64,000 nucleotides of DNA from Anaerolineae bacterium (GCA_016926255.1 JAFGOY010000067.1:1-64000), one strand, 5' to 3'; counted from the stretch's first letter, positions 53,223-62,727 are shown. A program made the numbers and translations. Notes: generated by a model not told the origin, from the sequence alone.

Positions 53223-53978
53223 ATGAAGTTAAACAAATGGTGGCCAGCAGTGGCACTGGTACTACTCAGTCTGTTCTTGACCGGCTGCATCACGATGGAT
53301 ATGACCCTGAGCCTGGGAAGTGACGAAAACTGGGATGTGGTCACCGACATTATCATCGACGAAGATATGCTCGCCATGGCCGAAGAGATGGGCGAAGAGA
53401 TGGATTTCTCCGACCTGGAAGCCGACATGGACACAACGGTCGGGGACATCCAGGACGAGTATGCCAGCCAGGGCATCAGTGCCTCCTGGGAACCGCTCCC
53501 GGCTGAAGGCGAGGATATTGGCTATCGGATGACCGTCAGCGGCCAGGGGTATGACGTTCTCGAAGAAGCCATGTTCGAAGGTGGCGCCAGCTTTACCACC
53601 GGCACCGAAGGCGGTAAGGATGTCGTCTATGCCGAGATCGGGACCAGCCCGTTCGGCGAAGACATGGGCGATATGGAAGGTATGGACGAGATGGGTGCCA
53701 TGATGGACATCGAGTTCCGCTTTACCATCGAAGGTAAAGAGATACTCGAAACCAACGGCACCCTGAGTGATGACGGTACCAGCGTGACCTGGGTGAACAC
53801 CCCCGCCCCATACACCGCGACGGTCGTCACCGGCGGCGGCTTCCCAACCTGGGGCTGGATTGCCATTGCGCTCGTCTGCCTGCTGCTGGTGGTCGTGGTG
53901 ATCGCGGCAGTTGTCGTGATCGTCGTGCTTAGCAAGAAGAAAAAGAAAGAGCAAGAAACAGAGGCACCGGCGGAATAG
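53223..53978 (+). CDS. LppM-like lipoprotein with C-terminal membrane helix
   Basis: A 251-aa protein. The signal peptide ends in a lipobox FLTGC (Cys21). The extracytoplasmic domain (about residues 22-195) is very acidic and Met-rich (MAEEMGEEMDF, MGDMEGMDEMGAMMD). A second membrane helix lies near residue 215 (WIAIALVCLLLVVVVIAAVV), and a KKKKK tail follows. Similar in layout to LppM-type proteins, which I recall only by pattern. The ATG follows GGAG. A terminator follows at 54017. Confidence 0.75.
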   Translation: MKLNKWWPAVALVLLSLFLTGCITMDMTLSLGSDENWDVVTDIIIDEDMLAMAEEMGEEMDFSDLEADMDTTVGDIQDEYASQGISASWEPLPAEGEDIGYRMTVSGQGYDVLEEAMFEGGASFTTGTEGGKDVVYAEIGTSPFGEDMGDMEGMDEMGAMMDIEFRFTIEGKEILETNGTLSDDGTSVTWVNTPAPYTATVVTGGGFPTWGWIAIALVCLLLVVVVIAAVVVIVVLSKKKKKEQETEAPAE

Positions 53979-54016
53979 CGCTTCGCTGACCGGCACTCTG
54001 GAAAGACAGAGATCGA

Positions 54017-54051
54017 AAATCCCCCTCGGACAGATGGTTCGAGGGGGATTT
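54017..54051. terminator. Bidirectional terminator
   Basis: AAATCCCCCTCG (54017-54028) and CGAGGGGGATTT (54040-54051) with an 11-base loop, between the LppM-like gene and the convergent ABC exporter gene. Confidence 0.85.
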
Positions 54052-54089
54052 GATTCTCCATCCGATATCAGGCACTACACAGATTGCGT

Positions 54090-55883
54090 TTAACTGGCTG
54101 CAACAACCTTTTCGCCGGTCTGAACCCGCCACAGCGCAGCATAGAGTCCATTCCGCGCCAGAAGTTCCTCGTGCCGCCCCTGCTCGGCGATCTCGCCTTT
54201 CTCCAGCACAACTATCCAATCCGAGTGGCGGATGGTCGAGAGGCGGTGGGCGATCATGATCGTGGTGCGGTCGACGACGATCCGCTCCAGTGATCGCTGG
54301 ATCGCCGCCTCGGTTTCGTTATCGACGGCAGAGGTTGCCTCATCGAGGACGAGGATCGGCGGGTCTTTGAGCACCGCACGGGCCAGTGACAATCGCTGAC
54401 GCTGACCCCCGGAAAGCTTCTGCCCGCGCTCGCCGACTATCGTATCGTAGCCCTGGGGCAGCTCGGTGATGAAGGTGTGCGCCTCGGCGATCTTCGCCGC
54501 TTCGATAATCGCCTCGTCGGTGGCATCGAAGGTGCCATAGGCGATATTCTCGCGCACCGTCCCATGAAATATATAGACATCCTGGCTGACATAGCCGACC
54601 GCCTTGCGCAGGTCGGTCAGGTTCAGCGAGGGCAGATCATGCCCATCGACGGTGATATGCCCGCCGGTCAGATCGTAGAAACGCAGCAGCAGTTTCACCA
54701 CAGTCGACTTGCCTGAACCGGTCGGGCCGACGATGGCGACCGTCTGCCCGGCTTTGACCTGCAAATCGAGCGATTCGACGACGGGCAGGTTGCCTGAATC
54801 GTAGCGGAAGGTGACGTCATCGAAAACAATTTCGCCTTTGACATTATCGAATGGCAGCGAGACAGGACCATCGACGATACGCGGCTTCGTGTCAAGCAGG
54901 TTCATAATCCGGTCAATCGAGGCCATTGCCCGCTGGTAGAGATCGAAGGTTTCGCCGAGACGGGTCAGCGGCCAGAGCAGGCGCTGGGTCATGAACATCA
55001 TCGTGCTGTAGGAAGCGACCGTCAGACGACCGGAGCCTTTGACGACCAGAAAGCCACCAGCAACGGTGATCGCAATAAAGCCACCCACGATCACCATACG
55101 GATCAGCGGGACAAAGGCAGCGCTCAACTGAATCGCACGGCGATTCGCATCCCAGTAATCGCGGCTCTCGACGGTCACGCGGTCGACTTCGTGCGCTTCG
55201 GCGGTGAAGGACTTGATGGTCGCCACGCCAGTCAGATTGTTCGAGAGAATCCCGTTCAGAATGCCGACCTGCTCACGGACACGGGCATAGCGTGGAGCCA
55301 GCCAGTGCTGAAACTTCACCGATCCCCAGATGATAAAGGGCATCGGGATGAGCGCCATCCAGGCCACCGTCGGCGCAAGATAGATAAAGACCCCGCTGAT
55401 TACCAGAACGGTTGTCGTGACCTGGATCAGATCACTTGCGCCGACATCGAGAAAGCGCTCAAGCTGGTTGATGTCGTCGTTGAGGATCGACATGAGGCCG
55501 CCGGTAGAACGATCTTCGAAGTAAGCGAGTTCGAGATGCTGGACATGATCGTAGGTTTCGACACGCATGTCGTGCTGGACAGCCTGGGCAAGATTGCGCC
55601 ACGCCAGTTGATAGATGTACTGAAACAGCGATTCGAACATCCATACGACGAGCGTAATCCCGGCCAGAAGCCAGATTTGCGAGGTGGGTTCGACAACGCC
55701 CAGCCGACGGGCGAAAAAGGATTCGTATGGCGAGGCAACGATATCGACCGCAAGGCCGATCAGCGCAGGCGGAGCGAGGTCGAAGATTTTGTTGAGCACC
55801 GAAAAGATCGATGCCAGCACGATCCGGGGTCGGTAGGCGGCGGCATATTTCCACAGGCGAACGACAGGATGTTTCTTTTCCAT
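54090..55883 (-). CDS. MsbA-type ABC exporter (permease-ATPase fusion)
   Basis: A 597-aa half-transporter. Six membrane helices span residues about 15-320, and the nucleotide-binding domain follows: Walker [11 protein letters not shown]-loop [10 protein letters not shown], signature LSGGQRQRL, Walker [14 protein letters not shown]-loop [10 protein letters not shown]. It probably forms a homodimer exporting lipids or drugs. The ATG at 55883 begins the normal topology; the frame upstream to 56132 lies in the repeat region and is unlikely to be translated. Its Shine-Dalgarno is weak (GAAAG). Confidence 0.95.
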   Translation of the reverse strand: MEKKHPVVRLWKYAAAYRPRIVLASIFSVLNKIFDLAPPALIGLAVDIVASPYESFFARRLGVVEPTSQIWLLAGITLVVWMFESLFQYIYQLAWRNLAQAVQHDMRVETYDHVQHLELAYFEDRSTGGLMSILNDDINQLERFLDVGASDLIQVTTTVLVISGVFIYLAPTVAWMALIPMPFIIWGSVKFQHWLAPRYARVREQVGILNGILSNNLTGVATIKSFTAEAHEVDRVTVESRDYWDANRRAIQLSAAFVPLIRMVIVGGFIAITVAGGFLVVKGSGRLTVASYSTMMFMTQRLLWPLTRLGETFDLYQRAMASIDRIMNLLDTKPRIVDGPVSLPFDNVKGEIVFDDVTFRYDSGNLPVVESLDLQVKAGQTVAIVGPTGSGKSTVVKLLLRFYDLTGGHITVDGHDLPSLNLTDLRKAVGYVSQDVYIFHGTVRENIAYGTFDATDEAIIEAAKIAEAHTFITELPQGYDTIVGERGQKLSGGQRQRLSLARAVLKDPPILVLDEATSAVDNETEAAIQRSLERIVVDRTTIMIAHRLSTIRHSDWIVVLEKGEIAEQGRHEELLARNGLYAALWRVQTGEKVVAAS

Positions 55884-56255
55884 ATCAGGCTTTCTTATCA
55901 CATTGAACTTCAAGCGACAGATTGTATCACACCCACTGTGGGGGATCATGCAGAATATTGACTCACCACCGATATTTTGATATAATAGAACATATGTTTC
56001 ACAACCAGTGTTTTGTATGGGCCAGGAGTTTTCACGGGGGAAACCATCTACATCAGTGTTTTGTAACGCGGTTTTTAGGGCTACCTGTCGCTGATTGAAT
56101 CTCGATTTTCGTGACGTCACAAAATGGGCCATGCAGGGGTTTTGTAACGTGGAATCTTACCCCGGGCGTCGCGGCTGATTCTGGGACACTACCGAGGTTT
56201 TGTAACGCGATTTCTGGAGTGGGGTGTCGTCAATCTGCCAGAAATGGTATAAATT
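55884..56255. other. Divergent intergenic region with repeat units
   Basis: A 372-base gap between the ABC exporter (minus) and the GC-poor orphan gene (plus). It contains three copies of a 33-bp motif (listed separately) and an inverted pair ACAAAA...TTTTGT at 56119-56144. No gene is convincing. Confidence 0.55.
56058..56229 (+). repeat. Three copies of a 33-bp bipartite repeat
   Basis: GTTTTGTAACGYG begins at 56058, 56139 and 56197. Exactly 28 bases after each start lies YGTCG (56086, 56167, 56225). The 15 bases between the two conserved parts differ in every copy. A partial copy of the first half (GTTTTGTA) lies at 56010. Units are 81 and 58 bases apart. No CRISPR-like regular spacing. 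Confidence 0.75.
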
Positions 56256-56933
56256 GTGGTGCTGATCCTGATTCATCTACATGCTGATGATATCGCATGT
56301 TTCCAAATGCACAGATTACCCACTCGAACAAACAAAACAATACTAACCAATGACGAACTCCTGATCTTTGATTTCCTCTTTGATAAATTTGCTGCAATAC
56401 GTCATCTTTTTCGCCGTTCTTTCAGTTGGTGCCACAATGTCCCATATACCCACAACCTTACAGATGAAGGCGTAAAAGCCTCTGTCGCAAGGCTTATAAA
56501 CAATGGGCTGCTTCAGAGTAGAGTTGGTTCTCGAAACGAGTCTGTCTATACGTTATCGGAAGAAGGTGGGCACTTCTGGGAATTAGAGCGTCAACCTCTC
56601 TGGGATAAATATTGCACTGATATAACCTGGCCAACGGACGATAGTTGGGATTATTGGATGCTCTCCGTCAAGGCCGTCTCTCATGATGTTTGTCGGGCAT
56701 ACTTTGAATACATTGTCGCTACTGGACGTTGTCAAATAGCGACATCCCCCAGTTTTAGTATGAACCATAATCTTCAACTCATTCCGTGGAAATCATTTCC
56801 AGTTGTATATGAACTTCGTGTTCCCCTGGAGTCTATTGAACCAATTCCTTTTTCCGAGAGGAGTAAAAACTTACAACTGCAAAACTGGTGGAACCACGTA
56901 AGCGAACTTGAGATAGTGCGGTCACAGGAATGA
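56256..56933 (+). CDS. Hypothetical protein, GC-poor
   Basis: A 225-aa protein (or 208 aa from ATG 56307). N-terminal half may form a winged helix: LIFDFLFDKFAAIRHLF, then NLTDEGVKASVARLINNGLLQSRVG, and YTLSEEGGHFWELER. The C-terminal half is aromatic-rich with unknown fold. Codon use and GC (about 43 percent by eye) are unlike its neighbours, so it may be acquired DNA. The GTG at 56256 and ATG at 56307 have poor Shine-Dalgarno sites; the start is not decided. Confidence 0.6.
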   Translation: MVLILIHLHADDIACFQMHRLPTRTNKTILTNDELLIFDFLFDKFAAIRHLFRRSFSWCHNVPYTHNLTDEGVKASVARLINNGLLQSRVGSRNESVYTLSEEGGHFWELERQPLWDKYCTDITWPTDDSWDYWMLSVKAVSHDVCRAYFEYIVATGRCQIATSPSFSMNHNLQLIPWKSFPVVYELRVPLESIEPIPFSERSKNLQLQNWWNHVSELEIVRSQE

Positions 56934-56970
56934 CCTTCATTCCAATACCCCAGAGAAGTTAAAGTCACAA

Positions 56971-56998
56971 CGGGCGACCACAAGCGTCGCCCCTACCC
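56971..56998. repeat. Second GGGCGACC palindromic repeat
   Basis: GGGCGACCACAAGCGTCGCCCC, then TACC, a near copy of 2598-2624. Confidence 0.6.
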
Positions 56999-57143
56999 TG
57001 GCTCCCGGTATAACCCATACACAAAATAGTGACGGATACAGTGATAATCCTGACTGGCCGATGAGATATCGTTCGCCTATTTGACTTTCGGGTTAAACTC
57101 GGTCATTATGATGGTCGTTCACCAACCTGATACGGAAGGACCC

Positions 57144-58235
57144 ATGACCGAATCGAGCGCCAAAACACCTGCCTGGCCCGGTGTGATCAGGCAATATCAC
57201 CCACTGCTGGAAATCGCGCAGGACGCGGAGCCGGTATCACTGCTCGAAGGCAACACGCCGCTGATCCCAGTACCCCGGCTGGCGAAGGTCGTCGCGCCAG
57301 AAATCGACGGGGATTTCGACCTGCGCCTGAAATATGAGGGACTCAATCCGACCGGGTCGTTCAAAGACCGGGGGATGACCACCGCAATCACGCAGGCGGT
57401 TTACGAAGGCGCTCAAGCCGTGATCTGCGCCAGCACGGGCAACACAGCCGCATCGGCTGCCGCGTATGCCGCACGCGCCGGGCTGCGCTGCATCGTGATC
57501 GTGCCTGAAGGGAAAATCGCAAAAGGCAAGCTGGCGGGATCGCTGGCTTACGGGGCCGACGTGATCAACATTACGGGCAATTTCGACGAAGGTCTCGATC
57601 TCGTGCGGGAAGTTGCCAAGAAACTGCCGATCACGCTGGTCAACTCGGTCAACCAGTACCGGATCGAGGGGCAGAAAAGCGGCGCGTTCGAGATTGTAGA
57701 CGAGCTGGGCGACTCCCCCGACTGGATGTGCCTGCCGGTGGGCAACGCGGGGAATATCACCGCGTACTGGGCAGGCTACAAACAGTATCACGAGAAGGGA
57801 ATCGCAAAAAGCAGGCCGCGTCTGCTGGGCGCGCAGGCCGCCGGTTCCGCGCCAATCGTGCGCGGCGAGATCGTCAAGAACCCGGAGACGGTGGCAACGG
57901 CGATCCGGATCGGGAACCCGGCGCGCTGGCACGAGGCCGCAGCAGCACTCGAAGAATCGGATGGGAAGATCACCGCAGTAACCGATGATTTCATATTAGA
58001 AACGTGGCGGATGATCGCCACGCTGGAAGGCATCTTCGTCGAACCGGCCTCGGCGGCAGGAGTGGCCGGGCTGCGACAATTGATCGCGCAGGGCGAGGTC
58101 GACGTGCAGGGCAAGCAGGTGGTGTGCATCGTGACGGGACATGGATTGAAAGACCCGGAGATCGTGCTGAAGTCGGCGATTGAGACGGTGACGCTGCCGC
58201 CGACATTCGAGGCGCTGGAGCGGTTTCTGGGGTAA
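57144..58235 (+). CDS. thrC: Threonine synthase
   Basis: A 363-aa PLP enzyme that converts O-phosphohomoserine to threonine. PLP-binding Lys74 is in NPTGSFKDRG; the phosphate-binding and substrate parts are ASTGNTAASAAAYAA and PVGNAGNITAYW; VTGHGLKDP lies near the end. The ATG at 57144 is chosen because GGAAGGA precedes it by 3-5 bases. thrB follows 314 bases downstream, so the two steps of threonine synthesis are close together. Confidence 0.95.
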   Translation: MTESSAKTPAWPGVIRQYHPLLEIAQDAEPVSLLEGNTPLIPVPRLAKVVAPEIDGDFDLRLKYEGLNPTGSFKDRGMTTAITQAVYEGAQAVICASTGNTAASAAAYAARAGLRCIVIVPEGKIAKGKLAGSLAYGADVINITGNFDEGLDLVREVAKKLPITLVNSVNQYRIEGQKSGAFEIVDELGDSPDWMCLPVGNAGNITAYWAGYKQYHEKGIAKSRPRLLGAQAAGSAPIVRGEIVKNPETVATAIRIGNPARWHEAAAALEESDGKITAVTDDFILETWRMIATLEGIFVEPASAAGVAGLRQLIAQGEVDVQGKQVVCIVTGHGLKDPEIVLKSAIETVTLPPTFEALERFLG

Positions 58236-58549
58236 ATCGAACCATTTACATATTGAACATTTACATAATAGTAAGGTAAGAGAACGTGACACTTTCACCC
58301 CCTCCCTGTCCCTCCCCCTATCAGGGAGAGGGAACAGAATCGTGTGGTGTTTTTCGCTAAATTCGATTACCTCATTAATTTGTTAACACACAAGATGTAA
58401 ATGGAGTCGATCACCCCCCTGTGTGGAACTTCGTTCCGCATCCGTCCCCCCTTAGCAAAGGGGGACAACATATCTTAGACTGTGGCACTTCTTGAAGGTG
58501 CACCTACGAGATGGTATTGGGATAATCAAGCAGCAGGGAGTAGTATTAC
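58236..58549. other. Repeat-bearing gap between thrC and thrB
   Basis: A 314-base gap without a gene. It holds CCCCCTCCCTGTCCCTCCCC with TATCAGGGAGAGGGAAC (58298-58333), and CCCCCCTGTGTGGAACTTCG with TTCCGCATCCGTCCCCCC and CAAAGGGGGAC (58410-58467). These are small palindromic elements related to 5775-5868. The thrB Shine-Dalgarno lies at its end. Confidence 0.55.
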
Positions 58550-59461
58550 GTGCAAGCGGTACGCATTCAAATACCGGCGACGACGGCCAATCTGGGTCCC
58601 GGCTTCGACAGCCTGGGGATGGCGCTCGGCCTTTACAACACGGTAGAAATCAATCCTATCGAGAGCGGGATCAGCGTCGAGGTTCACGGCGAGGGCAGTG
58701 ATTCGCTTCCCGCCGACGAGAACAACCTGGTCGTGCAGACCGCGTTCTCGGTATTCCGGCATGTCGGGGAAGAACCGGATGGGTTGCATTTCAAGCTGAC
58801 CAACCGGATTCCGCCCTCCGGCGGGATGGGCAGCAGCGCCGCCGCGATAGTCGGCGGGGTGGTGGCAGCCAATGAGTGGCTGAACAAACCGCTCGACGTC
58901 GACGAACTGCTTCAACTGGCGACACGGATCGAAGGGCACCCGGACAACGTCACCCCGGCGATGCTGGGCGGGCTGGTGGTCTGCCAGCAGGACGACGAGG
59001 GCGTGATCTATGCCCGCGTGCCGGTGGCCGACCTGACGGTGGTGGTCTGCGTGCCCCGGATCGAGGTCTCGACCCGGTCGCAGCGGGCCGGGCTGCCCGA
59101 TCTGGTGCCAATGAAGATCGCCGCGGCGAGCATCGGGCGGGCAGCGCTGGTCGTGCAGGCATTGACGACCGGCGACACCGATCTGCTGGGCAAGGCGATG
59201 CACGATGAACTCCACGAACCCTACCGGAAAACGGTGATCCCCGGCGCGGACGAGGTATTCAAGGCGGCATTCGACAACGGTGCGGTGGCAGTCGCATTAA
59301 GCGGCGCAGGCCCCGGCATCATCGCCCACGCCACAAGCGGACACGAGAAGATCGGCGCGGCGATGGTCAGGGCGTTCGAGGCTGCCGGGCAGGAAGCCCG
59401 CTCGTGGCCGCTGACGGTCGATCAGCAGGGCGCGCAGCGCATCGATACCCCATCAGAATGA
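58550..59461 (+). CDS. thrB: Homoserine kinase
   Basis: A 303-aa GHMP kinase phosphorylating homoserine. ATP loop PPSGGMGSSAAAIVGG (around residue 85); N-terminal IQIPATTANLGPGFDSLGMALG; C-terminal ALSGAGPGIIAHA. GTG at 58550 follows GGGAG by about 10 bases. Its product is the substrate of ThrC. Its stop overlaps the next start (ATGA). Confidence 0.95.
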   Translation: MQAVRIQIPATTANLGPGFDSLGMALGLYNTVEINPIESGISVEVHGEGSDSLPADENNLVVQTAFSVFRHVGEEPDGLHFKLTNRIPPSGGMGSSAAAIVGGVVAANEWLNKPLDVDELLQLATRIEGHPDNVTPAMLGGLVVCQQDDEGVIYARVPVADLTVVVCVPRIEVSTRSQRAGLPDLVPMKIAAASIGRAALVVQALTTGDTDLLGKAMHDELHEPYRKTVIPGADEVFKAAFDNGAVAVALSGAGPGIIAHATSGHEKIGAAMVRAFEAAGQEARSWPLTVDQQGAQRIDTPSE

Positions 59462-60081
59462 CTTCCAGCGAAACTCGCTACCCGATACCGGCAAAGACGA
59501 TCCGCGTCGAACTGCGGATCGTCAATTCACGATTCATCGCCACAATCGGGGAAGCGCGGACGGTCGACGAGGCGAAGGCGTTCATCGACGCCATCCGGGA
59601 AGAATTCCACGATGCGACTCACAACGTGCATGTATTCCGGGTGGGCTACGGGGGATCGGTCACCGAGGGGATGACCGACGACGGGGAGCCACCGGGGACG
59701 GCGGGCCGCCCCGCGCTGGCCGTTTTGCGTGGTGCCGATTTAGGCGACGTGGTGCTGGTCATTACGCGCTACTTTGGCGGGACGAAGCTGGGCACCGGCG
59801 GGCTGGTGCGGGCCTACACCGAATCGGCGCAGGAGGCGCTGGCCGCCCTGCCCCGCGATGTGCGTATCGAAAAACGGTGGGGGACTATCGTTTTGCCTTA
59901 CAGCCTTTATGAGCCGGTCAAGCGACTGGTCGACTCGCAGGGTGGAGAGATCGGTGAGGAGGCGTTCGGAGCCGAGGTGACGATAGAGGTGATCTTTCCG
60001 GTGGATCGGATCGATGGATTCGAGGATGCATTGGGGGAGATCAGCGCCGGGCGGGTGGTGGTGGAGTGGGCGGCGGGGTAG
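59458..60081 (+). CDS. YigZ/IMPACT family protein
   Basis: A 207-aa protein of the YigZ (UPF0029) family. Signature segments: HNVHVFRVGYGGSVTEGMTDDGEPPGTAG split into HNVHVFRVG and DDGEPPGTAGRPAL, and VITRYFGGTKLGTGGLVRAY. The C-terminal half is the DUF1949-type domain. Role unsettled. The ATG at 59458 overlaps the thrB stop by four bases, giving tight coupling. Confidence 0.92.
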   Translation: MTSSETRYPIPAKTIRVELRIVNSRFIATIGEARTVDEAKAFIDAIREEFHDATHNVHVFRVGYGGSVTEGMTDDGEPPGTAGRPALAVLRGADLGDVVLVITRYFGGTKLGTGGLVRAYTESAQEALAALPRDVRIEKRWGTIVLPYSLYEPVKRLVDSQGGEIGEEAFGAEVTIEVIFPVDRIDGFEDALGEISAGRVVVEWAAG

Positions 60082-60396
60082 GATATTTTTTCCGCGAATT
60101 ACGCGAGTTACGCGAATTAACAACTGCTCGCTACCGCTCGCAAAAATGTCATGGGGACGATCAGATTTTGCGCGTGACGGAGCACCCCCGGCAGCCGGGC
60201 GTCCGGCTGCGGCAGCTTTACTAGCTGCTTGGGAGTTTGGGGCTTAGCCCCCAAACTCCTATTAATCGGCAATTTGCCGATTATCCATCTCCCCCACCGG
60301 GGGCGATCAAAAACATACGGGCGGGGACAAGCCCCACCCCTACAATCGATTTCGCTATTTTTCAACAACAGAAAACCAGAACGAAAGCGGTTTAGT
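60082..60396. repeat. Gap with an array of hairpins
   Basis: A 315-base gap with GCGAATTACGCGAGTTACGC direct repeats at its left end. Then follow GCAGCCGG/CCGGCTGC (60191-60210), GCAGCT/AGCTGC (60212-60228), GGAGTTTGGGG/CCCCAAACTCC (60232-60259), AATCGGCAA/TTGCCGATT (60264-60282), CCCCC/GGGGG (60291-60303), and GGGG/CCCC (60323-60335). No gene is present. Confidence 0.65.
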
Positions 60397-61188
60397 TTAC
60401 AGCGAGCCTTTGTATGATCCGCCGTCGACCTGAAGCATCACGCCATTCACATAGGACGCGGCGGGCGAGCAGAGGAAGGTCGCAACATTGGCGAATTCCT
60501 CCGGCGTGGCGACCCGGCCCAGCGGTGTGCTGGCCGTCTGTTTTGCGATCTCCTCCTCGACGGATGTACCGTTCCGCTCGGCACGATCTTCCATCAATTC
60601 GAGGACACGCTCGGTTTCCGTCCAACCGGGAAGAATACTGTTAAAGCGAATTCCCTCAGCGCCCAACTCCAAGGCCAGCGTTTTGGTCAAACCGATAACG
60701 GCCATGCGGATGCTGTTGCTCAACACCAGATTGGCAATCGGCTGCTTGACGGACACCGAGGTAATGGTCAGCACCGAGGGAGCGGTCGACTGGCGAAGGT
60801 GGGGCAGCGCACCCCGGATCAGGCGCACGGCGCTCATCAAGGTCAGGTCAACCGATTTCTTCCACAGGGCATCGTCGATCTCGTCGAAGGCGGCAGTGGG
60901 CGGGCCACCCGCATTGGTCACCAGGATGTCAAGACCGCCGAACTCCTCAACCGCGAGGTCGAGCAGACATTCGATATCGCCGGGGATGGTTACGTCGGCC
61001 CGGACTGCCAGCACCGGGCTGCCGGTTTCGGTGCGAATGGCATCCCGGGCGGCGTTGATCTTCGCCTCGTCACGTGAGCAGATCACCACCAGTGCACCCT
61101 CGCGTGAAAGCTGTAATGCAGTCGCGTAGCCAAGTCCCTGTGAAGCAGCGGCGACCAGCGCCACACGGTTGTCAAGTTGTAAATCCAC
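60397..61188 (-). CDS. Short-chain dehydrogenase/reductase
   Basis: A 263-aa Rossmann protein. Cofactor motif VAAASQGLGYATAL (a variant of TGxxxGxG) near residue 14; NAGGPP; catalytic Ser in TITSVSVKQP. The usual YxxxK is replaced in this region by LSNSIRMAV, where the Tyr and Lys are not evident, a divergent feature of this SDR subgroup. C-terminal motif GVMLQVDGGSYKGSL. The start is GTG with AGGAG 8 bases before. Confidence 0.9.
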   Translation of the reverse strand: MDLQLDNRVALVAAASQGLGYATALQLSREGALVVICSRDEAKINAARDAIRTETGSPVLAVRADVTIPGDIECLLDLAVEEFGGLDILVTNAGGPPTAAFDEIDDALWKKSVDLTLMSAVRLIRGALPHLRQSTAPSVLTITSVSVKQPIANLVLSNSIRMAVIGLTKTLALELGAEGIRFNSILPGWTETERVLELMEDRAERNGTSVEEEIAKQTASTPLGRVATPEEFANVATFLCSPAASYVNGVMLQVDGGSYKGSL

Positions 61189-61287
61189 GATGCGTACTCC
61201 TGTAGAATCATCAAAATAAGGGCTGATCCCCCGGAAGGATATCGAGAGGGACAGTCTTTACTAGAATAGTCGCATTTCATAACGAAA

Positions 61288-61309
61288 ATCAACCCCCTGG
61301 GGGGTTGAT
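61288..61309 (-). terminator. Hairpin after the membrane-protein gene
   Basis: ATCAACCCC/GGGGTTGAT with a 4-base loop, followed on the minus strand by TTTTCGTT. It lies 34 bases after the stop of 61343-62098. Confidence 0.55.
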
Positions 61310-61342
61310 CTGAGAAATTGCCTCATTATGCCGGTCGAACAG

Positions 61343-62098
61343 TCAGTTTCGTTTGCCCATGAAGCCAACCAACAGAGCCAGCCCCAGACCGATCAGCATG
61401 ATCGGTTTGAGCAGGTTCCAGTCGATGCCGAGCAGGGCAACAATACCAGTCGCGCCGACAGAAATCATCGCAATGAGGTTGGCAACCAGCAGCGCCGCAG
61501 TCCGGTCGGGGGACAGCAACGTGCGAAGGATCATAATCAGGCCGCCGACAGCCGGGATCAGGATAAACAGCGCCCACCAGTTGGGATGAACCGCAGCCGG
61601 GTCGAACACACCGGCATTCTTCGCCAGGAAGGTCAATCCGAGCAGCGCCGCCGAGAGGCCCATCCAGCCGAGCCAGGTCTTCAACGAACGCAGCGCCAGC
61701 GATGGCTTACCACTGCGCGGTTTCGCCGCCAATCCGAAGGCCAGCAGGCCAAGTCCGGGTAGCAGGACAAACAGCGGCCACCAGATCGACCAGCTCATTT
61801 CAAACAGGAAGATCACCGCGACGGCCAGCGGGAATATCCCCGAATAGATCAGGGTGATCACACCCCAGTTGACCCGCCCCGCTGCGCGGTAGGCAGCATA
61901 GGCGCTCCAATAGCAGCCCAGCGTCCCCAGCAGGATGAACAATGCCCACCAGTTCCTGAAGCCGACCATCGTGAAGTCGCGCAGGATCAACAGGCCGCCC
62001 AGACTGATCAGCATCACCGCCGTCCAGATCACCGCCGACGGCTGGCGACCGGTCATTGCATTTTTATCATTTGCCGGAAGCACACTTTCCTCGCTCAC
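61343..62098 (-). CDS. Multi-pass membrane protein of unknown function
   Basis: A 251-aa protein with about eight hydrophobic segments, containing three NWWALF- or SIWWPLF-type phrases (FRNWWALFILLG, SIWWPLFVLLPG, HPNWWALFILIP). Such repeated Trp-rich hairpins suggest internal duplication. No enzyme motif. The GTG at 62098 is chosen with AAAGGA 6 bases upstream; a frame from TTG 62104 would overlap that site. Confidence 0.7.
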   Translation of the reverse strand: MSEESVLPANDKNAMTGRQPSAVIWTAVMLISLGGLLILRDFTMVGFRNWWALFILLGTLGCYWSAYAAYRAAGRVNWGVITLIYSGIFPLAVAVIFLFEMSWSIWWPLFVLLPGLGLLAFGLAAKPRSGKPSLALRSLKTWLGWMGLSAALLGLTFLAKNAGVFDPAAVHPNWWALFILIPAVGGLIMILRTLLSPDRTAALLVANLIAMISVGATGIVALLGIDWNLLKPIMLIGLGLALLVGFMGKRN

Positions 62099-62313
62099 GC
62101 CCAATCCTTTCGAATACCGTGTTGATTTCTCTCTTCATCAGGCTATACGCATCAGCGGGCCGGTTCGTTTCACAGTGTCGGACATCTTACGACGGGAAGG
62201 AGTCGAAAAATGGCAGTGATCGCGTATAAGGCAAAATCGGCAACAGGGTCTATAATTCGCCCCGGTCTATATCCCGGCCCTGACCCGGCCAATAACGGAG
62301 GTTTATCAATACA

Positions 62314-62727
62314 ATGTCCAGGAACTATGATCACATTACAGGCGAAATCAAATACCTGATGGACAGCGGCCACAGCTGCGCCGAAGCAATCGTCCTGACC
62401 GTCGGGAAAGAGGTGATCGACGATTACGATCCTTCGATGTGCCGACTGGCGACCGGTTTCAGAGGCGGCATTGGTGCCTGCCACGACGAGGTCTGCGGCG
62501 CGATCAGCGGCGGCGTGATGGTGATCGGCGCGGTGTACGGGCGAACTGATCCGAAGGCAAGCACGGAACGATCCGATGCACTGGTGAACGATCTCCGAAG
62601 GCAGTTTATCGAGCGCTTTGGTTCAACCTGCTGCCGCGATCTCTATCAAGGCCCGATTTCCTGCACGCAGATCGTCCAGGAGACGGCGCTGATGCTTCTC
62701 CGGGCGCTCGAAGGCAGCGAGAAATGA
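62314..62727 (+). CDS. C_GCAxxG_C_C family protein
   Basis: A 137-aa protein of the family named for its cysteine pattern: GHSCAEAIVL, GGIGACHDEVCGAISGGVM and STCCRD. The Cys residues probably bind a metal or cofactor, or form redox pairs; such proteins are common near electron-transfer genes but uncharacterised. The ATG follows GGAGG by 11 bases. A YozE-like gene lies downstream. Confidence 0.9.
   Translation: MSRNYDHITGEIKYLMDSGHSCAEAIVLTVGKEVIDDYDPSMCRLATGFRGGIGACHDEVCGAISGGVMVIGAVYGRTDPKASTERSDALVNDLRRQFIERFGSTCCRDLYQGPISCTQIVQETALMLLRALEGSEK

Noticed and set aside
55884-56132. 83-residue N-terminal extension of the ABC exporter
   Set aside because: It covers the repeat region, has no membrane or domain features, and the normal exporter start is at 55883.
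56010-56229. Possible small CRISPR array (repeats with variable sequence between)
   Set aside because: Unit distances are 48, 81 and 58 bases, the conserved part is split in two, and no cas gene is present.
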